Assembly (NCBI GenBank): GCA_964355085.1
Contig: CAYHBW010000008.1
Coordinates: 1-25,899 of the forward strand
DNA length: 25,899 nucleotides
Reading direction: 5' to 3'
Source of the DNA: REEB48 sp964355085
GTDB taxonomy: Bacteria; Patescibacteriota; Minisyncoccia; UBA6257; 02-FULL-45-10c
The notes below the pieces were generated by a model. The model was given only the letters and a program-made list of their open reading frames with translations, made no database searches and was not told the origin of the DNA. Numbering within the stretch: the first letter of the stretch is position 1; each line of letters begins with the position of its first letter. Below, piece by piece: positions 7,078-14,712 of the stretch. A program made the translations under genes and the position numbers.

Positions 7078-8040
7078 TTACTTAAGCAATGAAGCAATGA
7101 GATCCAGGACTCTTTCTTCGTCGTATCGTGTTCCGGTCAATTCAAGAGTTTCGTGCGGAATATCGCCCGGCAACCGGAAATCGGCCGCCTTTTTCAAAGA
7201 TTCGGCGATCTTAGCGCTGTCTTTTTCCTGACGACGGGTGAAGTTTTTCAAAAGCACTGATTCGCTCGCAGGCCGGAGTACGACAAACCGGACATTCATT
7301 TCAAATCTCGCTTTATGAAGTTCGGCGGCCCCGCTCGGAGTCATTGCAAAAATCCCATGATGACTGGAGAGGACTCGCCGCATTTCAATCAGCGAAGATC
7401 CGTAATAATGACCAAGATATCGATCATGCTCGAGAAATTCGTTCAACTCTGATCCTTCCATGAATCTTTCCGCTGAAACCCGGTTATAATACCTTTCATC
7501 ATGTGGATCCCGGGGCGGACGAGTCGTAGTATTCTTGACCCTACTAAGTCTGCTGCTGAATTTACCGATCAAACGCTCGATCCAATAAGTTTTACCGACC
7601 GCGCTCGGACCGACAAAGGCGACGAGTTTATTCTTCCCGCGAAGCTCGGAGAAAAGATCTCCGTATTTCCGGCTGAAAATCGCATATTGCTCTTCCCACT
7701 GCGGATCAAACGGAACTCCGTTGTCATCCGCATAAAAAACCCTCATCAGCTTCTCTTTGTCCCACTTGAGCCGATCTTCCAGCTCGCGCATGGTGCCGTC
7801 TGAAATTCCGCAGAGTCCGGACCAATGGCAACCGCGCTGAAGATGCAGAGTCCACTGGAGCGTGCCTTCCCTGCCGACCCGACCGCCTTCAAAATCATCG
7901 AACTCTCCGCACAGAAACGGATTTACCGGAGCGAATCCTTTCTGTCGGACGAATCCGATTATCCGGCCGCTTCCGCCGGCTTTCCAAATTCTGGTCGGAT
8001 GCGCCACATACATCATCGCCTTGGGACCTATCACTTTCAT
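7078..8040 (-). CDS. NDT-like domain fused to guanylate-kinase-like domain
   Basis: The C-terminal part (about 137-320) matches guanylate kinase: P-loop GPSAVGKT (144-151), TTTRPPR (171-177), then YNRVSAERF, NEFLEHDRYLGHYYGSSL. Guanylate kinase phosphorylates GMP/dGMP with ATP. The usual IDVQGA segment reads MTPSGAA, so substrate choice may differ. The N-terminal 130 residues look like a nucleoside 2-deoxyribosyltransferase-type fold: AHPT near the start, GRIIGFVRQKGFAPVNPF, and SDGTMRELE (80-88), which resembles the DxGTxxE segment carrying the catalytic Glu. Canonical guanylate kinase is about 200 residues and lacks this extension. GAGG lies seven bases before the ATG. The kinase domain is fairly sure; the NDT call is an inference from motifs. 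A second NDT-like gene lies 1 kb away. Confidence 0.7.
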   Translation of the reverse strand: MKVIGPKAMMYVAHPTRIWKAGGSGRIIGFVRQKGFAPVNPFLCGEFDDFEGGRVGREGTLQWTLHLQRGCHWSGLCGISDGTMRELEDRLKWDKEKLMRVFYADDNGVPFDPQWEEQYAIFSRKYGDLFSELRGKNKLVAFVGPSAVGKTYWIERLIGKFSSRLSRVKNTTTRPPRDPHDERYYNRVSAERFMEGSELNEFLEHDRYLGHYYGSSLIEMRRVLSSHHGIFAMTPSGAAELHKARFEMNVRFVVLRPASESVLLKNFTRRQEKDSAKIAESLKKAADFRLPGDIPHETLELTGTRYDEERVLDLIASLLK

Positions 8041-8149
8041 GCCTATTCCTCTTTGATATGAACTGATTACAAACTAAACCAAATCACGATGATTATCAAG
8101 GAATTTTGAATAAACCCGCCCGCATTTGCAGATATCCCGTAATTTAGGC

Positions 8150-8289
8150 AAAAAAATTCCGCTCTATCATTCCCTAAAGAAATTAGGTGGGTGGACGCAG
8201 CATAGCGCCAAGGCGTCATGCGATTTGTCCTCCCTTGTAAAATGATTTGTAGGAAAATGAGCGGAATCTCTAGGTCAGGTCTCTGACCT
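8150..8289 (-). ncRNA. Putative 6S-like small RNA
   Basis: A transcript of about 140 nt is predicted from an extended -10 promoter to a T7 tract. It opens with a 7-bp hairpin (AGGTCAG/CTGACCT, 8272-8289). A long rod follows: closing stem ATTCCGCTC/GAGCGGAAT (8259-8267 with 8156-8164) that continues past a 4-base bulge, a large AT-rich central bubble, stem GGGAGGAC/GTCCACCC (8227-8234 with 8189-8196), and an apical GCAT..CGCC hairpin. A rod with a central bubble and a terminator-like end is the architecture of 6S RNA, which mimics an open promoter and binds RNA polymerase. SRP, tmRNA and RNase P signature sequences are absent. The 6S identity is an inference from shape only. Confidence 0.5.
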
Positions 8290-8295
8290 ACTTTA

Positions 8296-8304
8296 AGTAT
8301 AGCA
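8296..8304 (-). promoter_or_regulatory. Extended -10 promoter of the small RNA
   Basis: Minus-strand TGC-TATACT. A start seven bases downstream falls exactly at the first base of the 5' hairpin. The -35 is weak. Confidence 0.55.
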
Positions 8305-8421
8305 TATTGCTAGTAGAAAATCTTGAAGTATAAAAGTTAGAATGCTTCCTTGGATCCCCTCCATTACTCGTCTATATTATTGATAGGAATGTTCCTTCCG
8401 TTTTTATTTTTACGGTAAATG

Positions 8422-8450
8422 TTGACACGGAGCAGACCGGTGGATAAGAT
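8422..8450 (+). promoter_or_regulatory. Promoter of the HIT-like gene
   Basis: TTGACA, a 17-base spacer and TAAGAT. The predicted start near 8457 rules out the upstream ATG at 8419 and supports the start at 8479. Confidence 0.75.
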
Positions 8451-8478
8451 ATCTTCAGGACTTACAACCGGAAAGAAA

Positions 8479-8871
8479 ATGAAAAAGGAGAAGAAGGATC
8501 CCCGTGAAGGATGCGAACTTTGCCTGATGAATTACGGAATGGAAAGCGTGAAGCACGATTCGATCTGCGCCTCAAGGCGCGGACTTGCGGTCATCGCTGG
8601 CGGACACAGGAAGCCGAATTTCATCCTTATTTTCCCCCACAAGCACATCATGCTTGCGGATAAGGTCAAAAAGAATGCGATTCTGTTTTCGGACATGGAA
8701 AATCTCATTCACAGGGCGAAAAAAGCCCTTATTAAAAAATACAGGGCGAAAAAATTCAAAACAACCTGGTGCAACGGAGGAATGCTTCTTCGGCTCACGG
8801 GAGATGCTTCTTCTCCGGTCCGGGGAACCAACTCTCACGCTCACTGCAAAATGGACGTATCCTACCGATGA
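8479..8871 (+). CDS. Divergent HIT-like protein
   Basis: The 130-residue protein has the order of elements seen in HIT-family nucleotide hydrolases/transferases: a CxxC near the start (CELC), a core strand ending in FPHKH, an NGG turn, and near the C-terminus HAHCKMDV in place of the family's HxHxHxx. The third histidine is lysine, but the middle histidine, which is the nucleophile in HIT enzymes, is kept. Similarity is weak, so function is tentative; a nucleotide-phosphate hydrolase would fit the NDT and kinase-like neighbours. The ATG at 8479 is 22 nt downstream of the predicted transcription start, with GGAAAG just before it. The longer frame from 8419 begins upstream of the promoter. Confidence 0.55.
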   Translation: MKKEKKDPREGCELCLMNYGMESVKHDSICASRRGLAVIAGGHRKPNFILIFPHKHIMLADKVKKNAILFSDMENLIHRAKKALIKKYRAKKFKTTWCNGGMLLRLTGDASSPVRGTNSHAHCKMDVSYR

Positions 8872-8878
8872 AATTCGA

Positions 8879-8900
8879 CCCGCGATATCGCGGGTTTTTT
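8879..8900 (+). terminator. Terminator of the HIT-like gene
   Basis: CCCGCG / CGCGGG with an ATAT loop and six T's, 7 bases past the stop. Confidence 0.88.
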
Positions 8901-8962
8901 ATTCCTCTTGAGCCGGATACCCCGGGCGTAAGCCCGGAGAACTTCATCTCTCCAAAAAATAT

Positions 8963-8991
8963 TTGACAGAAAAACCGAATTCCAATATTCT
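8963..8991 (+). promoter_or_regulatory. Promoter of the NDT-like gene pair
   Basis: A consensus TTGACA, a 17-base spacer and TATTCT. The predicted start is near 8998, giving a leader of about 20 nt. Confidence 0.8.
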
Positions 8992-9017
8992 TACATCAGT
9001 TCATCCAAGGGAAAACA

Positions 9018-9422
9018 ATGAAAAAACCGGTTGATGTGTATCTTGCGGGCGGAATGAAATCTGGCTGGCAAGATCGGGTCAGGGCTGACTTGCGAAAGCT
9101 TAAAGAAAGGGGTCTGGTACGCTGGAACGACCCGCGGGATAATCTGACAAAAAATCAAGGTGAAATAAAATTATTGTCCGCGGTTCGGATTAAAACTGCG
9201 GACATAGTTTTTGCAAACGAACAAGACAGGGATTCGCAAATTGCGGCAATAAATTTGGAAATAAAATTAGCCAGACAGCTTGGAAAAAATATCATTGTTC
9301 TTGCTGCAAGAGAAACTTGGCATACAGATTCGGAAAATCCGGAATTCCGGACAACTAAATGGGCATCGGCAGTCAACATACTCGAAGAAATGATACTGGC
9401 AATGGCCGCCGGAGGAGAATAA
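9018..9422 (+). CDS. Nucleoside 2-deoxyribosyltransferase-like protein
   Basis: The 134-residue product resembles small nucleoside 2-deoxyribosyltransferase-type proteins, which exchange or hydrolyse the base of (deoxy)nucleosides. It has an N-terminal VYLAGGMKSGWQDRV, a central DPRD loop (38-41), the dimer-type segment KTADIVFANEQD, and INLEIKLARQLGKNIIVL, where E81 would be the catalytic glutamate before the usual A..LGK..I strand. The family is about 140-160 residues, so this is full length. GGG lies nine bases before the ATG. It is co-transcribed with the 78-residue gene three bases downstream. It could be a base-exchange enzyme, a nucleotide hydrolase or a non-enzymatic relative; the sequence does not separate these. 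Confidence 0.7.
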   Translation: MKKPVDVYLAGGMKSGWQDRVRADLRKLKERGLVRWNDPRDNLTKNQGEIKLLSAVRIKTADIVFANEQDRDSQIAAINLEIKLARQLGKNIIVLAARETWHTDSENPEFRTTKWASAVNILEEMILAMAAGGE

Positions 9423-9425
9423 ACA

Positions 9426-9662
9426 ATGCGCAAGAAAAGAACCGAAGGAGAAATTATAGCTGCGCTGGAACGCTGGCTGAAAAGAATCGAGAACCCGGAT
9501 CATATTATGCTCGGGGTCAGCCAAAAATCCTATACTTTCAAAGAAATACTGCAGGAAGTCAAAAATAAAACAGAAATCGGAAAGAAAATCCTGACTACGC
9601 TGAAAAAAATGGCCAAGTCGCACGACCGAGACATCATTGAACTCATTGAGAGCATGAAATAA
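9426..9662 (+). CDS. Small helical protein paired with the NDT-like gene (78 aa)
   Basis: I do not recognise this 78-residue, mostly helical, basic protein (TEGEIIAALERWLKRIENPD; then YTFKEILQEVKNKTEIG). It has no signal peptide. It begins three bases after the NDT-like stop, with GGAGGAG overlapping the end of that gene as its ribosome binding site, and is followed directly by a terminator. The two genes therefore form one unit and the proteins may act together. Confidence 0.7.
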   Translation: MRKKRTEGEIIAALERWLKRIENPDHIMLGVSQKSYTFKEILQEVKNKTEIGKKILTTLKKMAKSHDRDIIELIESMK

Positions 9663-9690
9663 ACCCCGACCTTTGTCGGGGATTTTCTTA
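9661..9690 (+). terminator. Terminator of the NDT-like operon
   Basis: CCCCGAC / GTCGGGG with a 4-base loop, then ATTTTCTT. It lies between convergent genes and overlaps the last bases of ndk, so it may serve both. Confidence 0.8.
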
Positions 9691-10209
9691 TTCAAGAATT
9701 CCGTCCAGGTTCACGTCGTAAAGTATCTTCTCGCGAACGGTTTTGTATTCAACGAGTTCGGATTTATCGAACCACACCTTGGTTTCCTTTTCCGCGTCTT
9801 CGACACTGGATGAAGCATGGACAAGATTGCGGACCGCGCGGCCGGCCTCCTTGTCAGCCAGATCATAAGAATCCAAAGTGTAATCTCCGCGGATCGTTCC
9901 CGGAGCGGATTGCAAAGGTTCAGTTGAACCGACAAGCTTGCGGACAATCGGAATCGCCTTGTTCCCCTCCAGAACCATCGCCACTACCGGACTGGCGGAC
10001 AGAAACTTCGCCAAGTGATCCAGGATGGTCTGCGGAAGATTCGGATTTATCTTGTAATGGGTATAGGTCTGGTCTTTGGTCGGAAGGACAAGCTTCATCG
10101 CGACTATCTTGAAACCGGCCTTCTCAAAACGGCTGATGATTTCCCCTGCCAGATTCCTCTGCACCGCGTCCGGCTTCAATAAAACCAATGTTCTTTCTTT
10201 TTTGTTCAT
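9688..10209 (-). CDS. ndk: Nucleoside diphosphate kinase
   Basis: Ndk transfers the gamma phosphate of ATP to NDPs through a phosphohistidine. The signature segment is NLVHASSSVEDAE with catalytic H131; the usual HxSDS Asp is replaced by Ser. The N-terminal ERTLVLLKPDAVQRNLAG and GTIRGDY (104-110) are typical. At 173 residues it is about 30 longer than usual, owing to an insertion between RGDY and the histidine segment (TLDSYDLADKEAGRAV) and a C-terminal extension. It starts five bases after aspS ends, so the two are probably one transcript. There is no clear Shine-Dalgarno. Confidence 0.96.
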   Translation of the reverse strand: MNKKERTLVLLKPDAVQRNLAGEIISRFEKAGFKIVAMKLVLPTKDQTYTHYKINPNLPQTILDHLAKFLSASPVVAMVLEGNKAIPIVRKLVGSTEPLQSAPGTIRGDYTLDSYDLADKEAGRAVRNLVHASSSVEDAEKETKVWFDKSELVEYKTVREKILYDVNLDGILE

Positions 10210-10213
10210 ATTT

Positions 10214-11608
10214 TTATTTTTTCTCTTTTTTTATTTCCAGTCCCAATTCCTTAAGCTGATCTTTACTGATTTCCGACGGCGCATCCATGACCGAGGTATG
10301 ACCGCTGCTGGTCTGCGGAAAGGCCTGCACTTCCCTCAACCACGGTTCTCCGGTCAGTATCATCATCAGGCGCTCAATTCCGTGGGCAAGTCCGCCATGA
10401 GGAGGGGCTCCGTAACTGAATGCCTTGAGCATGTGTCCGAATTCCTTTTCAATTCTTTCATCGCTATAACCCATGGTTCTGAAAGTCGCCTTTAAAATAT
10501 CCGGACGATGAGCGCGGATGCTTCCCCCGCCGGTTTCATATCCGTTGCAGACCAGGTCATACTGCTGGGTGACGATTTTTTCAGTATTCTCACCCTTCAG
10601 ATGCCACTCCAGATGCTCGGGCGCAGGCATTGAAAAAGGATTGTGCGTGAAAGTCCACTTGCCCGCCTTATCTTTCTCAAAAAACGGAAAATCAATGACC
10701 CAGGCGAAGGCAAGGACTCCGTTCGCCTTGTCTTCTTCCGTCCGCATATCAAATTTGTCCGCTCCGTATTTCTTGATCGCCTCTTCGTAAGTAATCCTCG
10801 GGAACGGCTTTTCCTTCAGTTTATAGCCCATCGCTTCGCAGATTGTCGTGATCATTTCCTCGTCCAGCGCCATGACCTCGTCACGGTCGGCAAAACTCAT
10901 TTCCATATCTATCTGGGTATGCTCAAATCCGCGGTCGGCGCGCAGATCTTCATCGCGGAAACAGCGGGCGATCTGGAAATATCTTTCAAATCCGGCGGCC
11001 ATCAGAAGCTGCTTGTATTGCTGGGGAGACTGCGGAAGCGCGAAAAATTTCCCCGGATAAAGACGGGACGGAACGACGAAATCCCGCGATCCTTCCGGAG
11101 TCGTGCTGGTAAAATACGGGGTCTCGATTTCAGTGAATCCCCTGCTGAACAAAAACTGGCGCGCCCGGTCGACGAGTTCGCTGCGCAATTTTATATTCCG
11201 CTGCACGCGCGGACGGCGGAGATCCAGATAACGGTACTTCAGCCGTACTTCTTCACTGATATCGTGTCCGTCCGTATCAAGCGGGAACGGCGGGTTTTCC
11301 GACTCATTCAGAACTTCCAGATCTTCGGCCAACACCTCGAACGCGCCGGTCGCAAGATTCGGATTGACCAATTTTTCCGGACGGGCATTCACCTGTCCGG
11401 TTATCTTGACCACCCACTCTGAACGGAGCTGGCTGGCTTTTTCATACAATGCTTTGTTTCCACCGAGAAAAACTACCTGGCAGATTCCGCTGCGGTCGCG
11501 AAGATCGATGAAAATGAGCTTGCCGTGATCGCGGCGGACAGCCACCCAGCCCATAAGCTCGACTTTCTCCCCTGATTTTTTGATGATATCGCTGATTAGA
11601 GTTCGCAT
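10214..11608 (-). CDS. aspS: Aspartyl-tRNA synthetase, short form without GAD domain
   Basis: AspRS charges tRNA-Asp (and tRNA-Asn if non-discriminating). Residues 1-110 form the anticodon-binding OB fold. The class II core follows with motif 2 FRDEDLRADRGFEHTQ and motif 3 GLAHGIERLMMIL. The sequence is of bacterial type (TQIDMEMSF; FAWVIDFPFFE), but at 464 residues it is about 120-130 shorter than usual. The bacterial GAD insertion between YGADKFDMR and the FAWVIDFP strand is missing without a frameshift. The ATG at 11608 lacks a Shine-Dalgarno and lies just after an AT-rich repeat. It is co-transcribed with ndk. Confidence 0.96.
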   Translation of the reverse strand: MRTLISDIIKKSGEKVELMGWVAVRRDHGKLIFIDLRDRSGICQVVFLGGNKALYEKASQLRSEWVVKITGQVNARPEKLVNPNLATGAFEVLAEDLEVLNESENPPFPLDTDGHDISEEVRLKYRYLDLRRPRVQRNIKLRSELVDRARQFLFSRGFTEIETPYFTSTTPEGSRDFVVPSRLYPGKFFALPQSPQQYKQLLMAAGFERYFQIARCFRDEDLRADRGFEHTQIDMEMSFADRDEVMALDEEMITTICEAMGYKLKEKPFPRITYEEAIKKYGADKFDMRTEEDKANGVLAFAWVIDFPFFEKDKAGKWTFTHNPFSMPAPEHLEWHLKGENTEKIVTQQYDLVCNGYETGGGSIRAHRPDILKATFRTMGYSDERIEKEFGHMLKAFSYGAPPHGGLAHGIERLMMILTGEPWLREVQAFPQTSSGHTSVMDAPSEISKDQLKELGLEIKKEKK

Positions 11609-11643
11609 TTTTAGTATCTAGTAGCTAGTATTTAGAATCTAGA
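11609..11643. repeat. CTAGATAC-type AT-rich repeat before aspS
   Basis: TAGTATCTAGTAGCTAGTATT and TAGAATCTAGAAA are overlapping copies of a CTAG-centred word directly upstream of the aspS ATG. They may overlap the aspS promoter (minus-strand TTGAAT-17-TACTAG). Confidence 0.55.
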
Positions 11644-11682
11644 AATTATTCAACTTAATTATTCTAACTTATTCCGATTAAA

Positions 11683-11707
11683 ATAAAAAGCTCCTTTTCG
11701 GGGAGCT
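11683..11707 (-). terminator. Terminator of the comEC operon
   Basis: AGCTCC / GGAGCT with a T-rich tail on the minus strand. The stem begins in the TAG stop codon of the last gene. Confidence 0.8.
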
Positions 11708-12311
11708 ATGTTTCCAAATAATATGTTTCCGTCCTTAACGTCCGGCCGCCGGCGCTTTGCGTGACCCGCACGGACTTCTTGAGATTCTCGGGAATAATGT
11801 GCGCATACTGTTCTTTGACGGCTACGATTCCGACCGGCTCCGAAGCATGGATGCGGCGGACCAGCGATTCTATCTCATCCTGCGAGAATCTCGGAGTCAG
11901 CACATCAGCCAAAGCGAAACACGTACGGCAGCTGCCGGATTGGTCAGGATCGAAATTTCCGTCCGATCTGAAATAAACCGGAAATTCCGAACTTAAAACG
12001 CCGTCGCAAATGCAGACATCCGCGATTACAGAAAACGGATTCACATTTTCCGGAAGACCTTTCCTAAAAATTTTTCCGCCGGTATCACAGAGAGAAAGCA
12101 GGATTGATCCTAAAATTGCAAAATATGTTCCTCCATATAAAGTGAAACTGCAGAGTAAAATTCCGAAAATCATCAGCGCCCAGGCAATCCGCCTCGAAAG
12201 CCGCGGATTGGCTTTATGGATATGCCACACACCGACAGCTCCAACGAAAAGAAAAAAAAGCATCAACGATCCTTTCCCGGCCAAAACAAGGATATTCACT
12301 GCCTGTTCCAT
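11706..12311 (-). CDS. Membrane protein of unknown function (201 aa)
   Basis: The 201-residue product has two or three N-terminal membrane segments (about 8-30, 41-60, 62-77) and then a soluble domain of about 120 residues with several cysteines (CDTGG, VCICDG, SCRTCFA) and a C-terminal beta-rich end. I do not recognise the family. GGGAG lies six bases before the ATG. It starts 21 bases after the MBL hydrolase gene and is probably the third gene of the comEC transcript. That position makes a link with DNA uptake possible but unproven. Confidence 0.72.
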   Translation of the reverse strand: MEQAVNILVLAGKGSLMLFFLFVGAVGVWHIHKANPRLSRRIAWALMIFGILLCSFTLYGGTYFAILGSILLSLCDTGGKIFRKGLPENVNPFSVIADVCICDGVLSSEFPVYFRSDGNFDPDQSGSCRTCFALADVLTPRFSQDEIESLVRRIHASEPVGIVAVKEQYAHIIPENLKKSVRVTQSAGGRTLRTETYYLET

Positions 12312-12332
12312 GCGATACTCCCGTTCAATGGA

Positions 12333-13187
12333 CTATTTTTGAGTATATACCAGCAATTTCCCCCTTTCAAGAAAAATTTTTACAAAACCGGCCGAATCCG
12401 TCCGGAAGATTTTTGAACCGGAGGCGGCCAATCGGGAAAGCGCTTCCTTGGTCGGGTGTCCATAACTGTTTTTACCGACTTCGATCACGGAAACCGACGG
12501 GCTCGCCTCCTTCAAGAATCCGCCGTCAGAGGAATATTTCGATCCGTGGTGGCTGACCTTCAGGATATCGACATCCAGATTGTATTTGCGCGCCAGCTCG
12601 GTTTCTTTTTGAGATCCCATGTCCCCTCCGAAAAAAGCCTTGAAGCCGCCGGCCGTCAGGATGCCTGCGATACTCATGTCATTGATATCCTTCACAAATC
12701 CGGCGGAAGGAGAAAGAACTGAAAATTCCGAACCGCCATAGATGATGCGGTCTCCCTCTTTTAGAAAAATGCGCGGAACGCCCTTGGATTTCCGTATGCG
12801 TTCGAACTCTCTCCAAAATTCGCTTTCGCCCTCGATTGACGGCGACAGCACGGCTCCGACATCATAATTTTCCATTATCTCAAGCAATCCACCGAAATGA
12901 TCCAATTGCGGATGGGAGATCATCACCAGATCTATGCGATGGTCGGCCGCCGGAAGTATCAATTCAAGATTTTTCCTGACCCGTCCGTTGACCGGTCCGC
13001 CGTCAATCAGCATTTTCACATTATCTTTGAAAATCACAAGAGAGCTGTCCCCTTGCCCGACATCCAGAAAATATATTTCCGGACCTGACTCCGATCCGAC
13101 CCGGAATACGAAAGACCACAGGATGATATCCAATATCACCGCCACCGCGATGGCCTCCTTGATATATCTGAATCCGCTATTTTTCAT
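12333..13187 (-). CDS. ComEC-type metallo-beta-lactamase-fold hydrolase
   Basis: The 284-residue protein has one N-terminal membrane anchor (about 8-30) followed by an MBL domain: FLDVGQGDSSLV (40-51), IDGG, the metal-binding SHPQLDHFGG (H92, D96, H97), GGDM (D189) and the ComEC-typical KVSHHGSKYSS (H213/H214). In full-length ComEC this domain is the C-terminal part and is thought to degrade the non-transported DNA strand. Here it is a separate gene whose start overlaps the end of the channel gene by 11 bases, so translation is probably coupled. The usual second metal-motif His is Gln (HPQLDH). Confidence 0.9.
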   Translation of the reverse strand: MKNSGFRYIKEAIAVAVILDIILWSFVFRVGSESGPEIYFLDVGQGDSSLVIFKDNVKMLIDGGPVNGRVRKNLELILPAADHRIDLVMISHPQLDHFGGLLEIMENYDVGAVLSPSIEGESEFWREFERIRKSKGVPRIFLKEGDRIIYGGSEFSVLSPSAGFVKDINDMSIAGILTAGGFKAFFGGDMGSQKETELARKYNLDVDILKVSHHGSKYSSDGGFLKEASPSVSVIEVGKNSYGHPTKEALSRLAASGSKIFRTDSAGFVKIFLERGKLLVYTQK

Positions 13188-14610
13188 TTTCCGAATTATA
13201 TAATACGATTCCGCCCAAAATCAGATAATACGCGAGAGAAGTTCCGAGATTGAAAAAATCCGACGCAATCGGCAAAGCGAATTTTGAAAATACATCGATC
13301 ACCAGAAGCTCATATCCGAGCAAAAGACCCGCCGGAAGAGCGATTGCTCCCGCCAAAAACTCCGACGCAAGACCGGAAAGCGCGATTATGAACCCCAATC
13401 CCATGGTCAGTGGAACCGCCCCCAGAATCAGGATATTCGCGAATATCGAAGTCAAGGAAACCGTTCCGAATTTCCCGAGCAGAAGCGGAACCACTGCCAG
13501 CTGGGCGGATATGGTGGTAAGGGCGTTTTCCCTCCAGGAAAAAAACCCGGATTTTTCGAATCGGAAAATTTTCTGCAAAACCGGCAAAAAATATACGATT
13601 CCAAGAAGCGCGGCGAATGAAAGCTGGAATCCCAGATCGAAAACCAATACACGTGGATTGACCAGAACCATTCCGGTTGCGGCGAAAATTATGGCATTCT
13701 TCATGCTGAACTGCCTTTCGCGTTCTTTCGCGAAAAGAGCCAGGATGCCCATGATCGCCGCCCTGACCGCCGATGCTTCGGCTCCCGTCATAAGCACAAA
13801 GAGCGAAATGACAGCCACGGTGATATAAAAAGATGCCGACCTCGTAAGAAACAGCGCCAGTATCGCCAGGACATTCAGGGAAATGATTGAGATGTTGTAT
13901 CCGGACAGAGCCACAATATGCGTGGTCCCGCTTATGGACATCTTATCCTTGAATTCTTTTGAAAATCCCTCCTTGGCTCCGATAGTCATTCCGGCGATAA
14001 GGGCGGCCTTCTCCGGAGGCAAAGCGCGGTTGAAAATTCCGATTATCCTCCCGCGAAGGCCGGCCAGATATCCGATGATGAGATTGCCTTGTCCGGTCTC
14101 AATCAGAGTGATATCGGGAAATTTGGAAATGCCGTAAATCCCTTCCTTAATGAAAAAATCCGCCTGCTCATCCGGAATACGCTCAATCGGACCGGAAACC
14201 GCCGCCTTCGAGCCGTAATTCATTCGCGGATATGCCTTGGCGTATATTTTTATTTTTCCATTATAAGGATCGGAAAGTTCCAGAATCAATTCCTGTGAAG
14301 CGGACTTATGGGTCGCATTGACCACGATCCCTGACACCAGCGCATCAGCTCCGTATGGAATGAAAATCGAATCCCGCACCAATCCGCAGATATTGAAATA
14401 AAATGCCCCGATAAGCATCACCGGCATCATCCATATCCGATACCTCTCTCCGCTTGCCAGGAAATATGCGGATCCTGCGGAAGCCGCCAGAAGAACGATC
14501 CCGATGCTTTTAAAGATACTGAATAAAAAAACGCCCAAAAGAAAAAAGGCGCACCCGTAGAAAGCTTTATCGCGCAGAGGCATATCAGGCGGATCGCCTG
14601 CCGCTTCCAT
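13177..14610 (-). CDS. comEC: ComEC/Rec2 channel protein
   Basis: This is the inner-membrane DNA uptake channel. Residues 15-65 hold the first membrane segments, then a DUF4131/OB-like periplasmic domain (about 70-170), then the Competence domain with many membrane helices. The signature segment is FKDKMSISGTTHIVALSGYN, equivalent to the GxxHLLAVSG segment of ComEC. At 477 residues it lacks the fused MBL domain, which is encoded by the next gene. The ATG at 14610 has no Shine-Dalgarno; an internal ATG at codon 10 is an alternative. The gene lies 64 bases after a strong terminator that ends the structured RNA region. Confidence 0.93.
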   Translation of the reverse strand: MEAAGDPPDMPLRDKAFYGCAFFLLGVFLFSIFKSIGIVLLAASAGSAYFLASGERYRIWMMPVMLIGAFYFNICGLVRDSIFIPYGADALVSGIVVNATHKSASQELILELSDPYNGKIKIYAKAYPRMNYGSKAAVSGPIERIPDEQADFFIKEGIYGISKFPDITLIETGQGNLIIGYLAGLRGRIIGIFNRALPPEKAALIAGMTIGAKEGFSKEFKDKMSISGTTHIVALSGYNISIISLNVLAILALFLTRSASFYITVAVISLFVLMTGAEASAVRAAIMGILALFAKERERQFSMKNAIIFAATGMVLVNPRVLVFDLGFQLSFAALLGIVYFLPVLQKIFRFEKSGFFSWRENALTTISAQLAVVPLLLGKFGTVSLTSIFANILILGAVPLTMGLGFIIALSGLASEFLAGAIALPAGLLLGYELLVIDVFSKFALPIASDFFNLGTSLAYYLILGGIVLYNSENEK

Positions 14611-14673
14611 CCGCAGGATTTAATAATAATGCTTGCATTATCATGATTTAAAGGATATTACCGCAACCGGACG

Positions 14674-14712
14674 GAAAAAGAAATGCCCCCGGCGCGCGAA
14701 CGCGCCGGGGGC
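14674..14712 (-). terminator. Very strong terminator after the structured RNA
   Basis: A perfect 12-bp stem (GCCCCCGGCGCG and complement) with a TTCG loop, then ATTTCTTTTT on the minus strand. It separates the structured region from comEC. Confidence 0.9.

Noticed and set aside
8150..8289. SRP RNA
   Set aside because: The length fits, but the conserved helix 8 sequence is not present.
8419..8478. N-terminal extension of the HIT-like protein
   Set aside because: The upstream ATG lies before the predicted transcription start and has no ribosome binding site.
10643..11422. Plus-strand frame of 259 codons opposite aspS
   Set aside because: An antisense shadow of a certain gene.
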